A stretch of DNA of 10,498 nucleotides, taken from positions 1 through 10,498 of the forward strand of contig JAYVSL010000197.1 in NCBI GenBank assembly GCA_043775355.1. The letters run 5' to 3'. A program made the position numbers and the translations under genes. The notes below the pieces were generated by a model that was given only the letters and a program-made list of their open reading frames with translations, searched no databases and was not told the origin of the DNA. The DNA comes from BOG-1363 sp043775355 (GTDB lineage Bacteria; Planctomycetota; UBA11346). Of the stretch, positions 1 through 6,612 are shown piece after piece (positions within the stretch are counted from its first letter, which is position 1; each line of letters starts with the position of its first letter).

Positions 1-48
1 GCATCAGCCGCTGCCGCTGCTCCAGCAGCCGCGCCTGTTCAGGGTTAA
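1..48 (+). CDS. C-terminal tail of an upstream gene (partial)
   Basis: Frame 1 is open from the window edge to TAA at 46-48 and reads an Ala/Pro-rich tail (ASAAAAAPAAAPVQG). The strong terminator about 40 bases downstream fits the end of a plus-strand gene here. Low-complexity Ala/Pro tails occur on ribosomal proteins and many others, so no identity can be given. Frame 2 also stays open a little further, to a TGA near 80, but its composition is less protein-like. Confidence 0.5.
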   Translation, partial: ASAAAAAPAAAPVQG

Positions 49-85
49 ATCGCCGCACGTGAGTGCGATCACCACAGCGTGAATG

Positions 86-114
86 AAAGGCCGGGTTAAC
101 CCCCGGCCTTTTTT
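86..114 (+). terminator. Intrinsic (rho-independent) terminator
   Basis: A perfect 10-bp stem pairs AAAGGCCGGG (86-95) with CCCGGCCTTT (102-111). The loop is six bases and the T tract runs over 109-114. It should end transcription of the gene whose tail is at 1-48. The start codon of the next gene, at 115, directly abuts the last T. Confidence 0.9.
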
Positions 115-1035
115 ATGGCCACTACCACTCAGCCCAATTCTTTGCGCATTGTTCTCGCGACCGTCGCCGCCGTGGGTTTTTGGGGCTCGGCGTTTGTCGC
201 TACGCGCGTGGGCTTGGTCTCTTTTACTCCTGGAGAGCTCGCGCTTTACCGCTACGGAGTAGCCAGTTTGACCCTCGTGCTGTTGGCGTGGTGGTTGCGG
301 CCACCGCTTCCACGACGGAAAGATCTTCCGCGACTCATCGCTACCGGCGTGATCGGCGTCGGCCTTTACACCCTCGCGTTGAATACCGGACTCCAAACCG
401 TTGCCGCTGGAACCGCTAGTTTCATCGTCAATACCGCGCCGTTATTTTCGGTCGTGTTCGCCTGCGTCATATTGAAAGAGCGCCCAGGGTGGCCTGGGTG
501 GCTTGGTTTGTTGATCGGTTTGGCGGGTTTGGGATTGATCGCCACGGGCGAAAAAACCTCCGGCATTTCACCTGGAGTACTGTTGATATTCGGCTCAGCC
601 ATCGCCTGGGCGCTCTATCAAATCATCCAAAAGCCGCTGTTAGCGTACTACGGCCCCGTGGGCGTGGTGTGCTATGCCGTCTGGTTCGGCACCGTGATCT
701 TTCTGCCGTTTCTCCCAGGACTATTGAACGCCATGCCGATGGCTCCGCTCCATCATCATGCGACGGCGATGTATTTAGGCGTGTTACCCGGTGTCGTGGC
801 GTTTTTGGCGTGGTCGTATTTGCTATCGCAACTGAGCGTGACCCGGGCGACGCCACTGCTGTATTTAGTTCCGGTCGTATCGCTGATCACCGCCTGGCTG
901 GTGATCGACGAACGTCCCGTGTGGCAATCCGTTATCGGCGGCACCATTGCTGTCGTCGGTGTCGCGGTTTCACGTTGGTCTCGCCCATCCCGCTCGTCAC
1001 CGCCGATCAGTACACCGCAGAAAGAAGCACCATGA
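115..1035 (+). CDS. EamA/DMT-family transporter (RhaT/YdcZ-like exporter)
   Basis: A 306-residue inner-membrane protein of the drug/metabolite transporter superfamily, which typically exports amino acids or other small metabolites. About ten hydrophobic helices form two EamA repeats. The first runs from residue 12, with the typical GFWGSAFVATRVG start at 21-33, to AGTASFIVNTAPLF plus the ILKERP end at 98-124. The second spans about 153-288 and closes with TPLLYLVPVVSLITAWLVIDERP-type sequence at 246-268. The length is normal for the family. The ATG at 115 follows the upstream terminator directly and has no Shine-Dalgarno sequence, so a leaderless transcript or an internal TTG start at 142 (residue 10, still before helix 1) is possible. 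Its stop overlaps the start of the downstream FAD protein. The substrate cannot be read from the sequence. Confidence 0.92.
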   Translation: MATTTQPNSLRIVLATVAAVGFWGSAFVATRVGLVSFTPGELALYRYGVASLTLVLLAWWLRPPLPRRKDLPRLIATGVIGVGLYTLALNTGLQTVAAGTASFIVNTAPLFSVVFACVILKERPGWPGWLGLLIGLAGLGLIATGEKTSGISPGVLLIFGSAIAWALYQIIQKPLLAYYGPVGVVCYAVWFGTVIFLPFLPGLLNAMPMAPLHHHATAMYLGVLPGVVAFLAWSYLLSQLSVTRATPLLYLVPVVSLITAWLVIDERPVWQSVIGGTIAVVGVAVSRWSRPSRSSPPISTPQKEAP

Positions 1036-2681
1036 GCGCGCATCTTGTCGACATCGAAGGCCTAGAAGTCCCGCTGGCAGCCGCCGCAAAATTACCGCTG
1101 CAATCGCTCGACCATCATCTGCATCCGTGGATCGCTCGGCTCTGCCGCGTTCCGGAAAGCGACGTGGTGCGTTACGTGATTGATCGCCGCAGCCTGGATG
1201 CGCGTGACAAACCAGACCTGCGTTATGTCTATCATCTGCGTGCTGAAGTACGCCCCGATAGTCCGGTCCAAGAGGGCGCTGGGGTCAGCGTGCGTACCGC
1301 TCCGCCGGACCAAGATCAGAGCCTGTATCATTTGCCACTGCGTGATCCGTTACCGCTGCATCCCATCATCGTCGGCGCCGGACCAGCGGGCCAAATGGCC
1401 GCGTATCTCCTCGCGCTGCACGGCTGCAAACCACTCGTCATCGATCGCGGCCGCGACGCCGATACGCGCACTGGTGATCTGGAGCGCTTTCACCAAACCC
1501 GGCAATTAGATCCACAAAGTAATTACTTATTCGGTGAAGGCGGCGCCGGAACCTACAGCGACGGCAAGCTCTACACCCGCGTCAAAGACCGGCGCATGCG
1601 TTTTTTGTTAGAGGCCTTCGTCGCCGCGCGCGCGCCCCGTCACATTTTATGGCGTCATCATCCACACATCGGCAGCGATCTGCTGCCACACATGTGCAAA
1701 CGTCTGCGCGCGCAAATCGAAGCGTGGGGCGGATCATTTCGCTTCAACAGCACGCTGCGCGATGTGATCGTACAAGACGGAAAATGCACCGGCATCGAAC
1801 TCGACAATGGTGAGCGTATTGCCGCGCCATTGGTGTTGATCGCCCCTGGGCACAGCGCGCGTGATGTCATCATGACCTTGATCAAACGCGGCGTGACGCA
1901 TAAGGCTAAGGGCTTCCAACTCGGTTGTCGCGTTGAGCACAGCCAGTCCGTCATTGATCTCGGTCAGTATGGTTGTCTGCCTGGGCGTGATTTGCCGAAA
2001 CACCTGATTGGCGCAGCAGAATATAATTTAGTCAGTCGTCCGCCGCCCCATCGCAAAACCGAAAACGTCACCACGTTTTGCATGTGCCCAGGCGGTGAAA
2101 TCATCGCCGCCACCAGCGATCCGCAGCAGCTCTCGACCAATGGCATGAGTCGTTACGCGCGCGCTTCGGCTTTCGCTAACGCCGGGCTGATCGTCAACCA
2201 AGCGGTCGAACGCGACGGCGATGGCCTTGCTGGTTTTGAACTCATCGAACGTCTGGAACGCGCGGCGTTCGCCGCTGGCGGTAATGATTACAGCTGCCCG
2301 GCGCAAAGTGCCCTCGCGTTCGTACGCGGCGAAGATGGCCCAGCGGTGACCTCCTCAAGCTACAGTCTTGGCGTGCGACCTGGACGCATCGATCGCATTC
2401 TTCCAGCCGCCACCGTCACCGCTTTGCGCGAAGCGTTGATGTTCTTTGAACGGGTGATTCCGGGCTTTTTAACCAAAGGATCGCTCGTCGGCGTTGAAAC
2501 CCGTATTTCCAGCCCCGTGCGTTTTGAGCGCGATCCCGCCACCCTCGCCAGTTCCATTCCTGGGCTCTACCTCGCCGGTGAAGGCGCGGGTTATGCAGGC
2601 GGAATCGTCTCGGCTGGCCTTGATGGCCTGCGCTTGGCCGAAACTATTTTGACTGGAAAACCGGCGCTGCGGGAACGGTAA
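1032..2681 (+). CDS. FAD-dependent dehydrogenase, COG2509-like
   Basis: A 549-residue cytosolic flavoprotein. Residues 1-105 form the N-terminal domain of this family, with RRSLDARDKPDLRYVY at 52-67. The Rossmann FAD-binding motif IIVGAGPAG lies at 112-120, followed by VIDRG at 136-140. The family hallmark FGEGGAGTYSDGKLYTR is at 167-183, CMCPGG at 350-355, and the second FAD motif GLYLAGEGAGYAGG at 511-524. The open frame continues upstream inside the transporter gene, but the ATG at 1032 forms an ATGA overlap with the transporter stop (1033-1035) and gives the usual family N-terminus, so it is chosen. The overlap implies translational coupling. Members are often labelled NAD(P)/FAD-dependent oxidoreductase, and I know of no firmly established substrate. 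The assignment to an FAD oxidoreductase is secure; the reaction is not. Confidence 0.93.
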   Translation: MSAHLVDIEGLEVPLAAAAKLPLQSLDHHLHPWIARLCRVPESDVVRYVIDRRSLDARDKPDLRYVYHLRAEVRPDSPVQEGAGVSVRTAPPDQDQSLYHLPLRDPLPLHPIIVGAGPAGQMAAYLLALHGCKPLVIDRGRDADTRTGDLERFHQTRQLDPQSNYLFGEGGAGTYSDGKLYTRVKDRRMRFLLEAFVAARAPRHILWRHHPHIGSDLLPHMCKRLRAQIEAWGGSFRFNSTLRDVIVQDGKCTGIELDNGERIAAPLVLIAPGHSARDVIMTLIKRGVTHKAKGFQLGCRVEHSQSVIDLGQYGCLPGRDLPKHLIGAAEYNLVSRPPPHRKTENVTTFCMCPGGEIIAATSDPQQLSTNGMSRYARASAFANAGLIVNQAVERDGDGLAGFELIERLERAAFAAGGNDYSCPAQSALAFVRGEDGPAVTSSSYSLGVRPGRIDRILPAATVTALREALMFFERVIPGFLTKGSLVGVETRISSPVRFERDPATLASSIPGLYLAGEGAGYAGGIVSAGLDGLRLAETILTGKPALRER

Positions 2682-2825
2682 ATCATCACCTCGCCTTCGA
2701 CTTCGCTGATTAAGCTTAGCAAGCTGAGGTTCAACGTCATCGTTCTCGAAGTCACATATCCCTTGGAACATGCCAAGACCGCAGAACCTCGACGCCTTAC
2801 TCGAATAAGCACCGGCTACCAACCA

Positions 2826-3065
2826 ATGACACCCATGCTCGCACGTCTTTTTTTCTGTTTTTGCCTGTTCTTACCGTTCACGATGAATGCTGCGGAGGTG
2901 AAGCCCTATCCCTTGGCCACCTGCATCGTCAGCGGCGACAAACTCGACCCTAACGTTCCGGCAATCGTCTATCAGGGACAGCAGATCCGCTTCTGCTGCA
3001 ATTCATGTGCAAAGAAATTCAATGCCAGCCCAGATAAGTACCTGATCAAATTACCAAAAAATTAA
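2826..3065 (+). CDS. Small exported YHS-domain protein
   Basis: A 79-residue protein with an N-terminal signal peptide: the hydrophobic stretch LARLFFCFCLFLPF at 5-18 and a likely cleavage near MNA-AE (20-24). The mature part is one YHS-type metal-binding unit, with ATCIVSGDKL at 31-40, IVYQGQQIRFCC at 47-58, and SCAKKFNASPDKYL at 60-73. Cys33, Cys57, Cys58 and Cys61 are candidate ligands. YHS domains occur in heavy-metal ATPases and periplasmic metal-handling proteins, so a copper- or iron-related periplasmic role is plausible but inferred. The frame can extend upstream to a TTG at 2763, but that would put a charged stretch before the signal peptide, so the ATG at 2826 (or 2835) is preferred. 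There is no clear Shine-Dalgarno sequence. The 144 bases before it hold only weak stem-loops, such as AGCTT/AAGCT at 2713-2725 without a T tract. Confidence 0.8.
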   Translation: MTPMLARLFFCFCLFLPFTMNAAEVKPYPLATCIVSGDKLDPNVPAIVYQGQQIRFCCNSCAKKFNASPDKYLIKLPKN

Positions 3066-3109
3066 GCACTCAGTAGGCTCAGTAAGAGACTGTCTGGAAT
3101 GGCCGTTTT

Positions 3110-3217
3110 AACAGGAGAGCGCAGAGGTGCAGAGGTGCAATTGGGTGAGAGGTGAAAACCCCTACGTGCCGATAAATTCGCGGATCTCTTTCCTCTGCGC
3201 CTCTGCGCACTCTTGTT
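3110..3217. repeat. Palindromic intergenic repeat, element 1
   Basis: A 26-base left arm (3110-3135, AACAGGAG then GCGCAGAGG) is the inverted complement of the right arm (3192-3217) with three mismatches. The loop is 56 bases. Each arm contains an 8-mer in tandem: GCAGAGGT at 3121-3136 on the left and CCTCTGCG at 3192-3207 on the right. It fills the gap between two convergent genes, where a foldback could act as a bidirectional transcription end. It shares arm design and edge sequence with element 2 at 8100-8227, so it is a dispersed family rather than a chance hairpin. Confidence 0.85.
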
Positions 3218-3250
3218 CAATTCTGCGTTTCGAGACAATTTCTAAGAACG

Positions 3251-3553
3251 TCACTCGCTGATCGAATCATAAATCACCACTTTATCCCAGAACGTGCCGC
3301 ACTGTTGCCGGAAGCGTTCGTGGACGTCGGCCACCTGATAGTGTTCATGACCAGCAGCGCCATCAAAAGCGGCGATCAAGGCATACGAATACCCACGCTC
3401 AATGATCGGACGATTGGTGTCTGCCGGCGTGCCAAAATGGCCAAAGCGTACGGTCTTAATCGAAATTAACGCTTTCAGACCATCAATGAACGTCATCTTC
3501 TGCTCAATGGAAAGATCCGGTTTAAGCCAGAAATAGACGGTATGAACGAACAT
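3251..3553 (-). CDS. Dabb (stress-responsive A/B barrel) domain protein
   Basis: A 100-residue protein that matches one ferredoxin-like Dabb domain over its whole length. It starts with MFVHTVYFWLKPD (1-13). A strand/helix core with FGHFGTPADTNRP lies at 38-50, and the histidine-rich GHEHYQVADVHERF at 68-81 precedes the last helix and a C-terminal strand. Family members form dimers, and bacterial ones are mostly uncharacterised; some relatives are small cyclases or stress-induced proteins. GGAG lies 8 bases before the ATG on the minus strand. It is the last of three minus-strand genes, 114 bases after xth, so it may be on the same transcript or have its own promoter. Function beyond the fold is unknown. 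Confidence 0.85.
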   Translation of the reverse strand: MFVHTVYFWLKPDLSIEQKMTFIDGLKALISIKTVRFGHFGTPADTNRPIIERGYSYALIAAFDGAAGHEHYQVADVHERFRQQCGTFWDKVVIYDSISE

Positions 3554-3667
3554 CCAGTAGTCTCCGCAGGGGCGCCCGATTTCCTGACTCGCGAGCCACT
3601 GTCAATGACCAGCGGAAGCAGGCGCTTTCTACCGACCGCGAATAAATTCACCGACCTGATAAATACG

Positions 3668-4432
3668 TTAACTCAACGCCACCGTCACCGGACAATGATC
3701 GCTACCCATGATTCGTGACTGAATACTGGTTTCAATCACGCGGCTGACGAGCCCTGGTGAGGTGCAGCCATAATCAATGCGCCATCCGACATTACGCTGA
3801 CGAGCGCCGCCCCAGTTGGTCCACCAGGTGTACGCCCCAACGACGTCAGCATTGCGCTCACGAAAAACGTCATGGTAACCAAGGCCAAGAAAACGTGTCA
3901 TCCAGGCGCGTTCTTCTGGCAAGTATCCGGCGTTCTTCTCGTTTTCTTTGGGACGAGCAAGATCGATGGGTTGGTGGGCAATGTTGTAATCGCCCATCAA
4001 TAAAACTTCGCAGCCGCGCTTGCGCCACGCTTGCAGATACGATTCCATCAGCGTGCAAAATCCCAGCTTGTAGCCCAGTCGTGCGCCGGCTTCACGGCTG
4101 TTCGGGAAATAGGCACTGATGACGACTAACGTGCCGAAACGAACGGCCAATACGCGCCCTTCGCTATCGAACTGAGGATCGCCAAGTCCCGCGACCACTT
4201 CATCGGGTTTGGCCTTGGTTAATATCGCCACACTGCTGTACCCAGGCTTTTCAGCTGAATGCCAAGCCGCATGCCATCCTGGCGGCTCGACCAATTCCGG
4301 CGCCAACTGCTGTGGTTGCGCCTTGGTTTCTTGGAGGCAGATGACGTCGCTGTCCGACATCACTTGCCATGGCAAAACTTCTTTCTTCGCCACCGAACGA
4401 ATACCGTTCACATTCCAGGTAGTGCAACGCAT
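3668..4432 (-). CDS. xth: Exodeoxyribonuclease III (class II AP endonuclease)
   Basis: A 254-residue Mg-dependent nuclease of the ExoIII/APE1 family. It cleaves 5' of abasic sites in base-excision repair and also has 3'-5' exonuclease and 3'-phosphatase activity. All catalytic motifs are visible. TTWNVNGIR is at 4-12 (Asn7/Asn9). LQETK is at 33-37, with metal ligand Glu35. SAYFPNS is at 106-112 (Tyr108). MGDYNIAH at 146-153 carries Asp148 and Asn150. WRIDYG is at 217-222 (Asp220), and GSDHCPV at 243-249 carries Asp245 and His246. The length is typical. The start fits the family N-terminus, and a purine-rich GAGGCGGG stretch lies upstream. It follows the adenylate-kinase-like gene by 53 bases with no terminator between them, so co-transcription is likely. 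Confidence 0.96.
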   Translation of the reverse strand: MRCTTWNVNGIRSVAKKEVLPWQVMSDSDVICLQETKAQPQQLAPELVEPPGWHAAWHSAEKPGYSSVAILTKAKPDEVVAGLGDPQFDSEGRVLAVRFGTLVVISAYFPNSREAGARLGYKLGFCTLMESYLQAWRKRGCEVLLMGDYNIAHQPIDLARPKENEKNAGYLPEERAWMTRFLGLGYHDVFRERNADVVGAYTWWTNWGGARQRNVGWRIDYGCTSPGLVSRVIETSIQSRIMGSDHCPVTVALS

Positions 4433-4485
4433 GAAAATCCCGCCTCTGTGAAAAAGAAATCAAGGTTTCCAGACTCTGTTTTCGC

Positions 4486-5694
4486 TCAGGTTCCGCGACG
4501 AATGATGGAGCCCTGAAAGCGAATCGAGAATCGGTAGACAGGTTTCTTGCGACAGACGATTTCCCCCGTGGCAAGATCCATACGCGCCGGAATATCTTTG
4601 GTTTCCGTATGACCAACCGCGAAGTAGCCGCGTTCGTTGAAGACGTCGAGCAACATGTGCAAGGCCATCGGTTGAGAAAATACCGGGTTTTCGTTCACAA
4701 TCTCAGCGCGGCCACTAATCGCATGCAGGTTGATGACCGGCATGAACTCGTGTTCAAGAACGTAAATCACCTGCTTAAAAAGCGCGGTGTGATCGCGCTG
4801 ATAACCATCCAGGCGACGAACCAGATTTTGGCGCGCATTGATGACGATGTCATTCGCCAAGGGAATATGATTCAGCGAATCGAGTGTTTCATCGTCCAGT
4901 TCCAAGGTGCTTTGGTACTGAAATTCATGAATGATGTTTTGTTCGACCTTAGCAACGTCAGCTTGCGCGTTAATTAAATGATAGTGAAAGTTTTTCTTGA
5001 GCGATTGCAGTGCCTCAAGCGTTTGTTCTTTAAAAATGCGATAACGCTTACGGCAAGCTTCTTCATTGGTGTCGGTGGCGCGTTCTTCTAATAATTCGCC
5101 GACTCCCGTATCGCGCACGCGCTGATTGTAAGCAATGGTTTGACGTCCGCGTTTCAGTTGGCGTTCTACCGATTCGCGCTCTTCGACATACAATACCGTG
5201 ATGCGAAACACTGGTTGTGGGAAATGTTGGGCGAGGGGTGTCCCTAAAAATTCTTTGCGTAATTCGAACATTTTCTGGTAGAGCAATTTGAGACATTCGC
5301 CTTGCACGCGCGTACGCGGAAATCCGTCAACAATAACGCCATTGAGGTATTGGCTATCGAGCAATTTAGCGAACAACAATTTCACCACGATGGGGTCCGA
5401 GATAAGATTTCCCGCGTCTTTAATCCGCTGTGCCTCTGCAGAATTCAACAGTTCGCTGGTAACCACCGGCTGGGCAGTGATCGAACGCTCGCGCAGAATG
5501 AACGGCGTATTGGTGCCCTTGCCTGAACCTGGAGCACCGTTCAGCCAAATAATTTCTTTGGGGAAGCGTAAATTTTTATGGCCAACCGTTGTTTCTAAAT
5601 GAGCCCACGCTTCGCGAAAAATCAGCTGGGCATTCTCTACCGCTGGATCCGGATGGGCGATCTCAGTGGTTTTCGGTGGACCAGGCTGGGTCAT
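4486..5694 (-). CDS. Adenylate-kinase-like protein with extra C-terminal domain
   Basis: A 402-residue protein, about twice the length of normal adenylate kinase. After about 48 extra N-terminal residues comes the P-loop NGAPGSGKGT (52-61). It is followed by the NMP-binding region, VVTSELLNS (77-85) and DAGNLISDPIVVKLL (93-107); VDGFPRT (122-128); a short LID around ERQLKRGRQ (177-185); and ERATDTNEEACRKRYRIF (204-221), which matches the kinase RxDD..E...RL..Y element. The kinase core thus spans about 45-255. Residues about 256-402 form a second domain that I do not recognise. The kinase would transfer phosphate from ATP to a nucleoside monophosphate; AMP specificity is not certain, because the usual STGDMLR arginine is not evident. 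The ATG at 5694 has AGGAG five bases upstream, so a 29-residue longer reading to 5781 is rejected. It heads a possible operon with xth. Confidence 0.85.
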   Translation of the reverse strand: MTQPGPPKTTEIAHPDPAVENAQLIFREAWAHLETTVGHKNLRFPKEIIWLNGAPGSGKGTNTPFILRERSITAQPVVTSELLNSAEAQRIKDAGNLISDPIVVKLLFAKLLDSQYLNGVIVDGFPRTRVQGECLKLLYQKMFELRKEFLGTPLAQHFPQPVFRITVLYVEERESVERQLKRGRQTIAYNQRVRDTGVGELLEERATDTNEEACRKRYRIFKEQTLEALQSLKKNFHYHLINAQADVAKVEQNIIHEFQYQSTLELDDETLDSLNHIPLANDIVINARQNLVRRLDGYQRDHTALFKQVIYVLEHEFMPVINLHAISGRAEIVNENPVFSQPMALHMLLDVFNERGYFAVGHTETKDIPARMDLATGEIVCRKKPVYRFSIRFQGSIIRRGT

Positions 5695-5890
5695 GGGCGC
5701 TCCTAAGCAGGGGCGTGGATGATTGGCTTCACGGATGCAGGCACAACGGCCCAGACCTGCAGCATGGCGGACTATGTCCAAGCGGCATGGGTATGCTGGG
5801 CTCGGCCTGCATTACTGTCCACGTCATAGAGAAGGTGAAAAACGGGGAGAGCGGGTTTGACCGCCGATAGCTCTGCCTAGGGTGCGCAAC
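5695..5890. other. Divergent intergenic region
   Basis: This region separates the minus-strand kinase gene from the plus-strand beta-barrel gene and must hold promoters for both. A 6-bp inverted repeat, TGCAGG (5736-5741) / CCTGCA (5756-5761), could be an operator or a weak hairpin. No convincing -35/-10 pair is visible in either direction, and no conserved small ORF is seen. Confidence 0.4.
5700..5704 (-). promoter_or_regulatory. Ribosome binding site of the kinase-like gene
   Basis: AGGAG on the minus strand lies five bases before the ATG at 5694. This is one of the clearest Shine-Dalgarno sites in the window, and it decides the start against the longer upstream reading. Confidence 0.8.
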
Positions 5891-6481
5891 ATGCAAAACT
5901 CCCTCTGCCTGGTTGCTCTCACCTTGCTCGCCATTGGCTTTGGCCATGCCGAGGAATCCGCCCTGAGTTTTGTCGATCTGCGTGCTGGCGGTGGGATAAC
6001 CGTCAGCAATGGCGAGACCGTCAATCTGTCGCTCATGGCGGGTGACATTGGCAGCAAAGATCAGCACGTCATTTCCATCGACGCTGACATGGGCATCGTC
6101 ATTGGCCTGCGCGGTCAAATGGCCAAGGTCACCGCCAAACGCATTGATGGCTTGGGCGACCTCGACCTTAAATTAGGCGGCGGCACCCTCATCGGTGGTT
6201 TAGGTTTCTACCTCGGAAAAAATAATCACGCCGAATTGCTGTTCGGATATGCGCGCGGCGTTGGCACACAAACAGGATCTGGTCCATGGAGTCAGCGCGA
6301 TAGTTCGTACGCTCAACTGCTTGGCGAACTCGGCTGGTATTACACCTGGAGCAGTCATCTTCAAATCGGCCTTACCGGCGGTTATTCACAAATAAAAGTA
6401 AAGTGGGACAACGCCGGTACCGATGTCGACGCCAAGGCCAAAGGCATTGATGCTGGCCTTTCGCTGGGGTACCGCTTTTAA
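5891..6481 (+). CDS. Outer-membrane beta-barrel protein (opacity/OmpA-like size)
   Basis: A 196-residue exported protein with a signal peptide at 1-20: hydrophobic core LCLVALTLLAIGFG and likely cleavage GHA-EES. The mature part, about 176 residues, alternates hydrophobic and polar residues in short strands. Examples are SFVDLRAGGGITV (26-38), GGLGFYLG (102-109), HAELLFGYARGVG (113-125) and SHLQIGLTGGYSQIKVKW (155-172). It ends in GLSLGYRF, and the terminal Phe is the usual signal for outer-membrane barrel insertion. Size and pattern suggest an eight-stranded barrel. The reading can begin at a GTG at 5882, but the ATG at 5891 with AGGGTG just upstream gives a cleaner signal peptide. No ligand or partner can be named. 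It may be related in function to the exported protein 131 bases downstream, but nothing proves it. Confidence 0.75.
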   Translation: MQNSLCLVALTLLAIGFGHAEESALSFVDLRAGGGITVSNGETVNLSLMAGDIGSKDQHVISIDADMGIVIGLRGQMAKVTAKRIDGLGDLDLKLGGGTLIGGLGFYLGKNNHAELLFGYARGVGTQTGSGPWSQRDSSYAQLLGELGWYYTWSSHLQIGLTGGYSQIKVKWDNAGTDVDAKAKGIDAGLSLGYRF

Positions 6482-6602
6482 ATCACAGCAATTTTAGCCT
6501 AAAGATCCTCCGTTGGTGCCTTTCATTCTGACGTCGACTGCGGCCAGCACGTAACGGTTCTGTGCGGCTGCGATCACGACCATAGTCGCTAAAGTTCCAC
6601 CT

Positions 6603-6608
6603 GAGAGG
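6603..6608 (+). promoter_or_regulatory. Ribosome binding site of the 479-residue exported protein
   Basis: GAGAGG lies four bases before the ATG at 6613, confirming that start. The 131-base gap upstream (6482-6612) shows no clear terminator or promoter. Confidence 0.65.
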
Positions 6609-6612
6609 TTTT

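Noticed and set aside
489..1031. Upstream extension of the FAD-dehydrogenase reading frame
   Set aside because: It lies wholly inside the transporter gene in another frame and has Arg/His-rich, non-homologous sequence. The ATG at 1032 gives the normal family N-terminus.
2688..2730. Terminator after the FAD-dehydrogenase gene
   Set aside because: The AGCTT/AAGCT and ACCTC/GAGGT pairings do not stack into one stem, and no T tract follows.
3121..3207. Short direct repeats resembling a CRISPR or microsatellite
   Set aside because: The 8-mer copies are adjacent, only two per arm, with no spacers. They are parts of the palindromic element.
3577..3605. TTGACA on the minus strand as a -35 box for the Dabb gene
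   Set aside because: The hexamer is perfect, but the position 17 bases on reads AAATCG, which is not a credible -10 box.
5695..5781. 29-residue N-terminal extension of the kinase-like protein
   Set aside because: The internal ATG at 5694 has AGGAG at ideal spacing, while the extension lacks a ribosome binding site and reads as non-coding sequence.
5857..5883. TTGACC and TAGGGT as a promoter for the beta-barrel gene
   Set aside because: The spacing is 15 bases, the -10 is poor and would overlap the ribosome binding site, and transcription would start at about the start codon.
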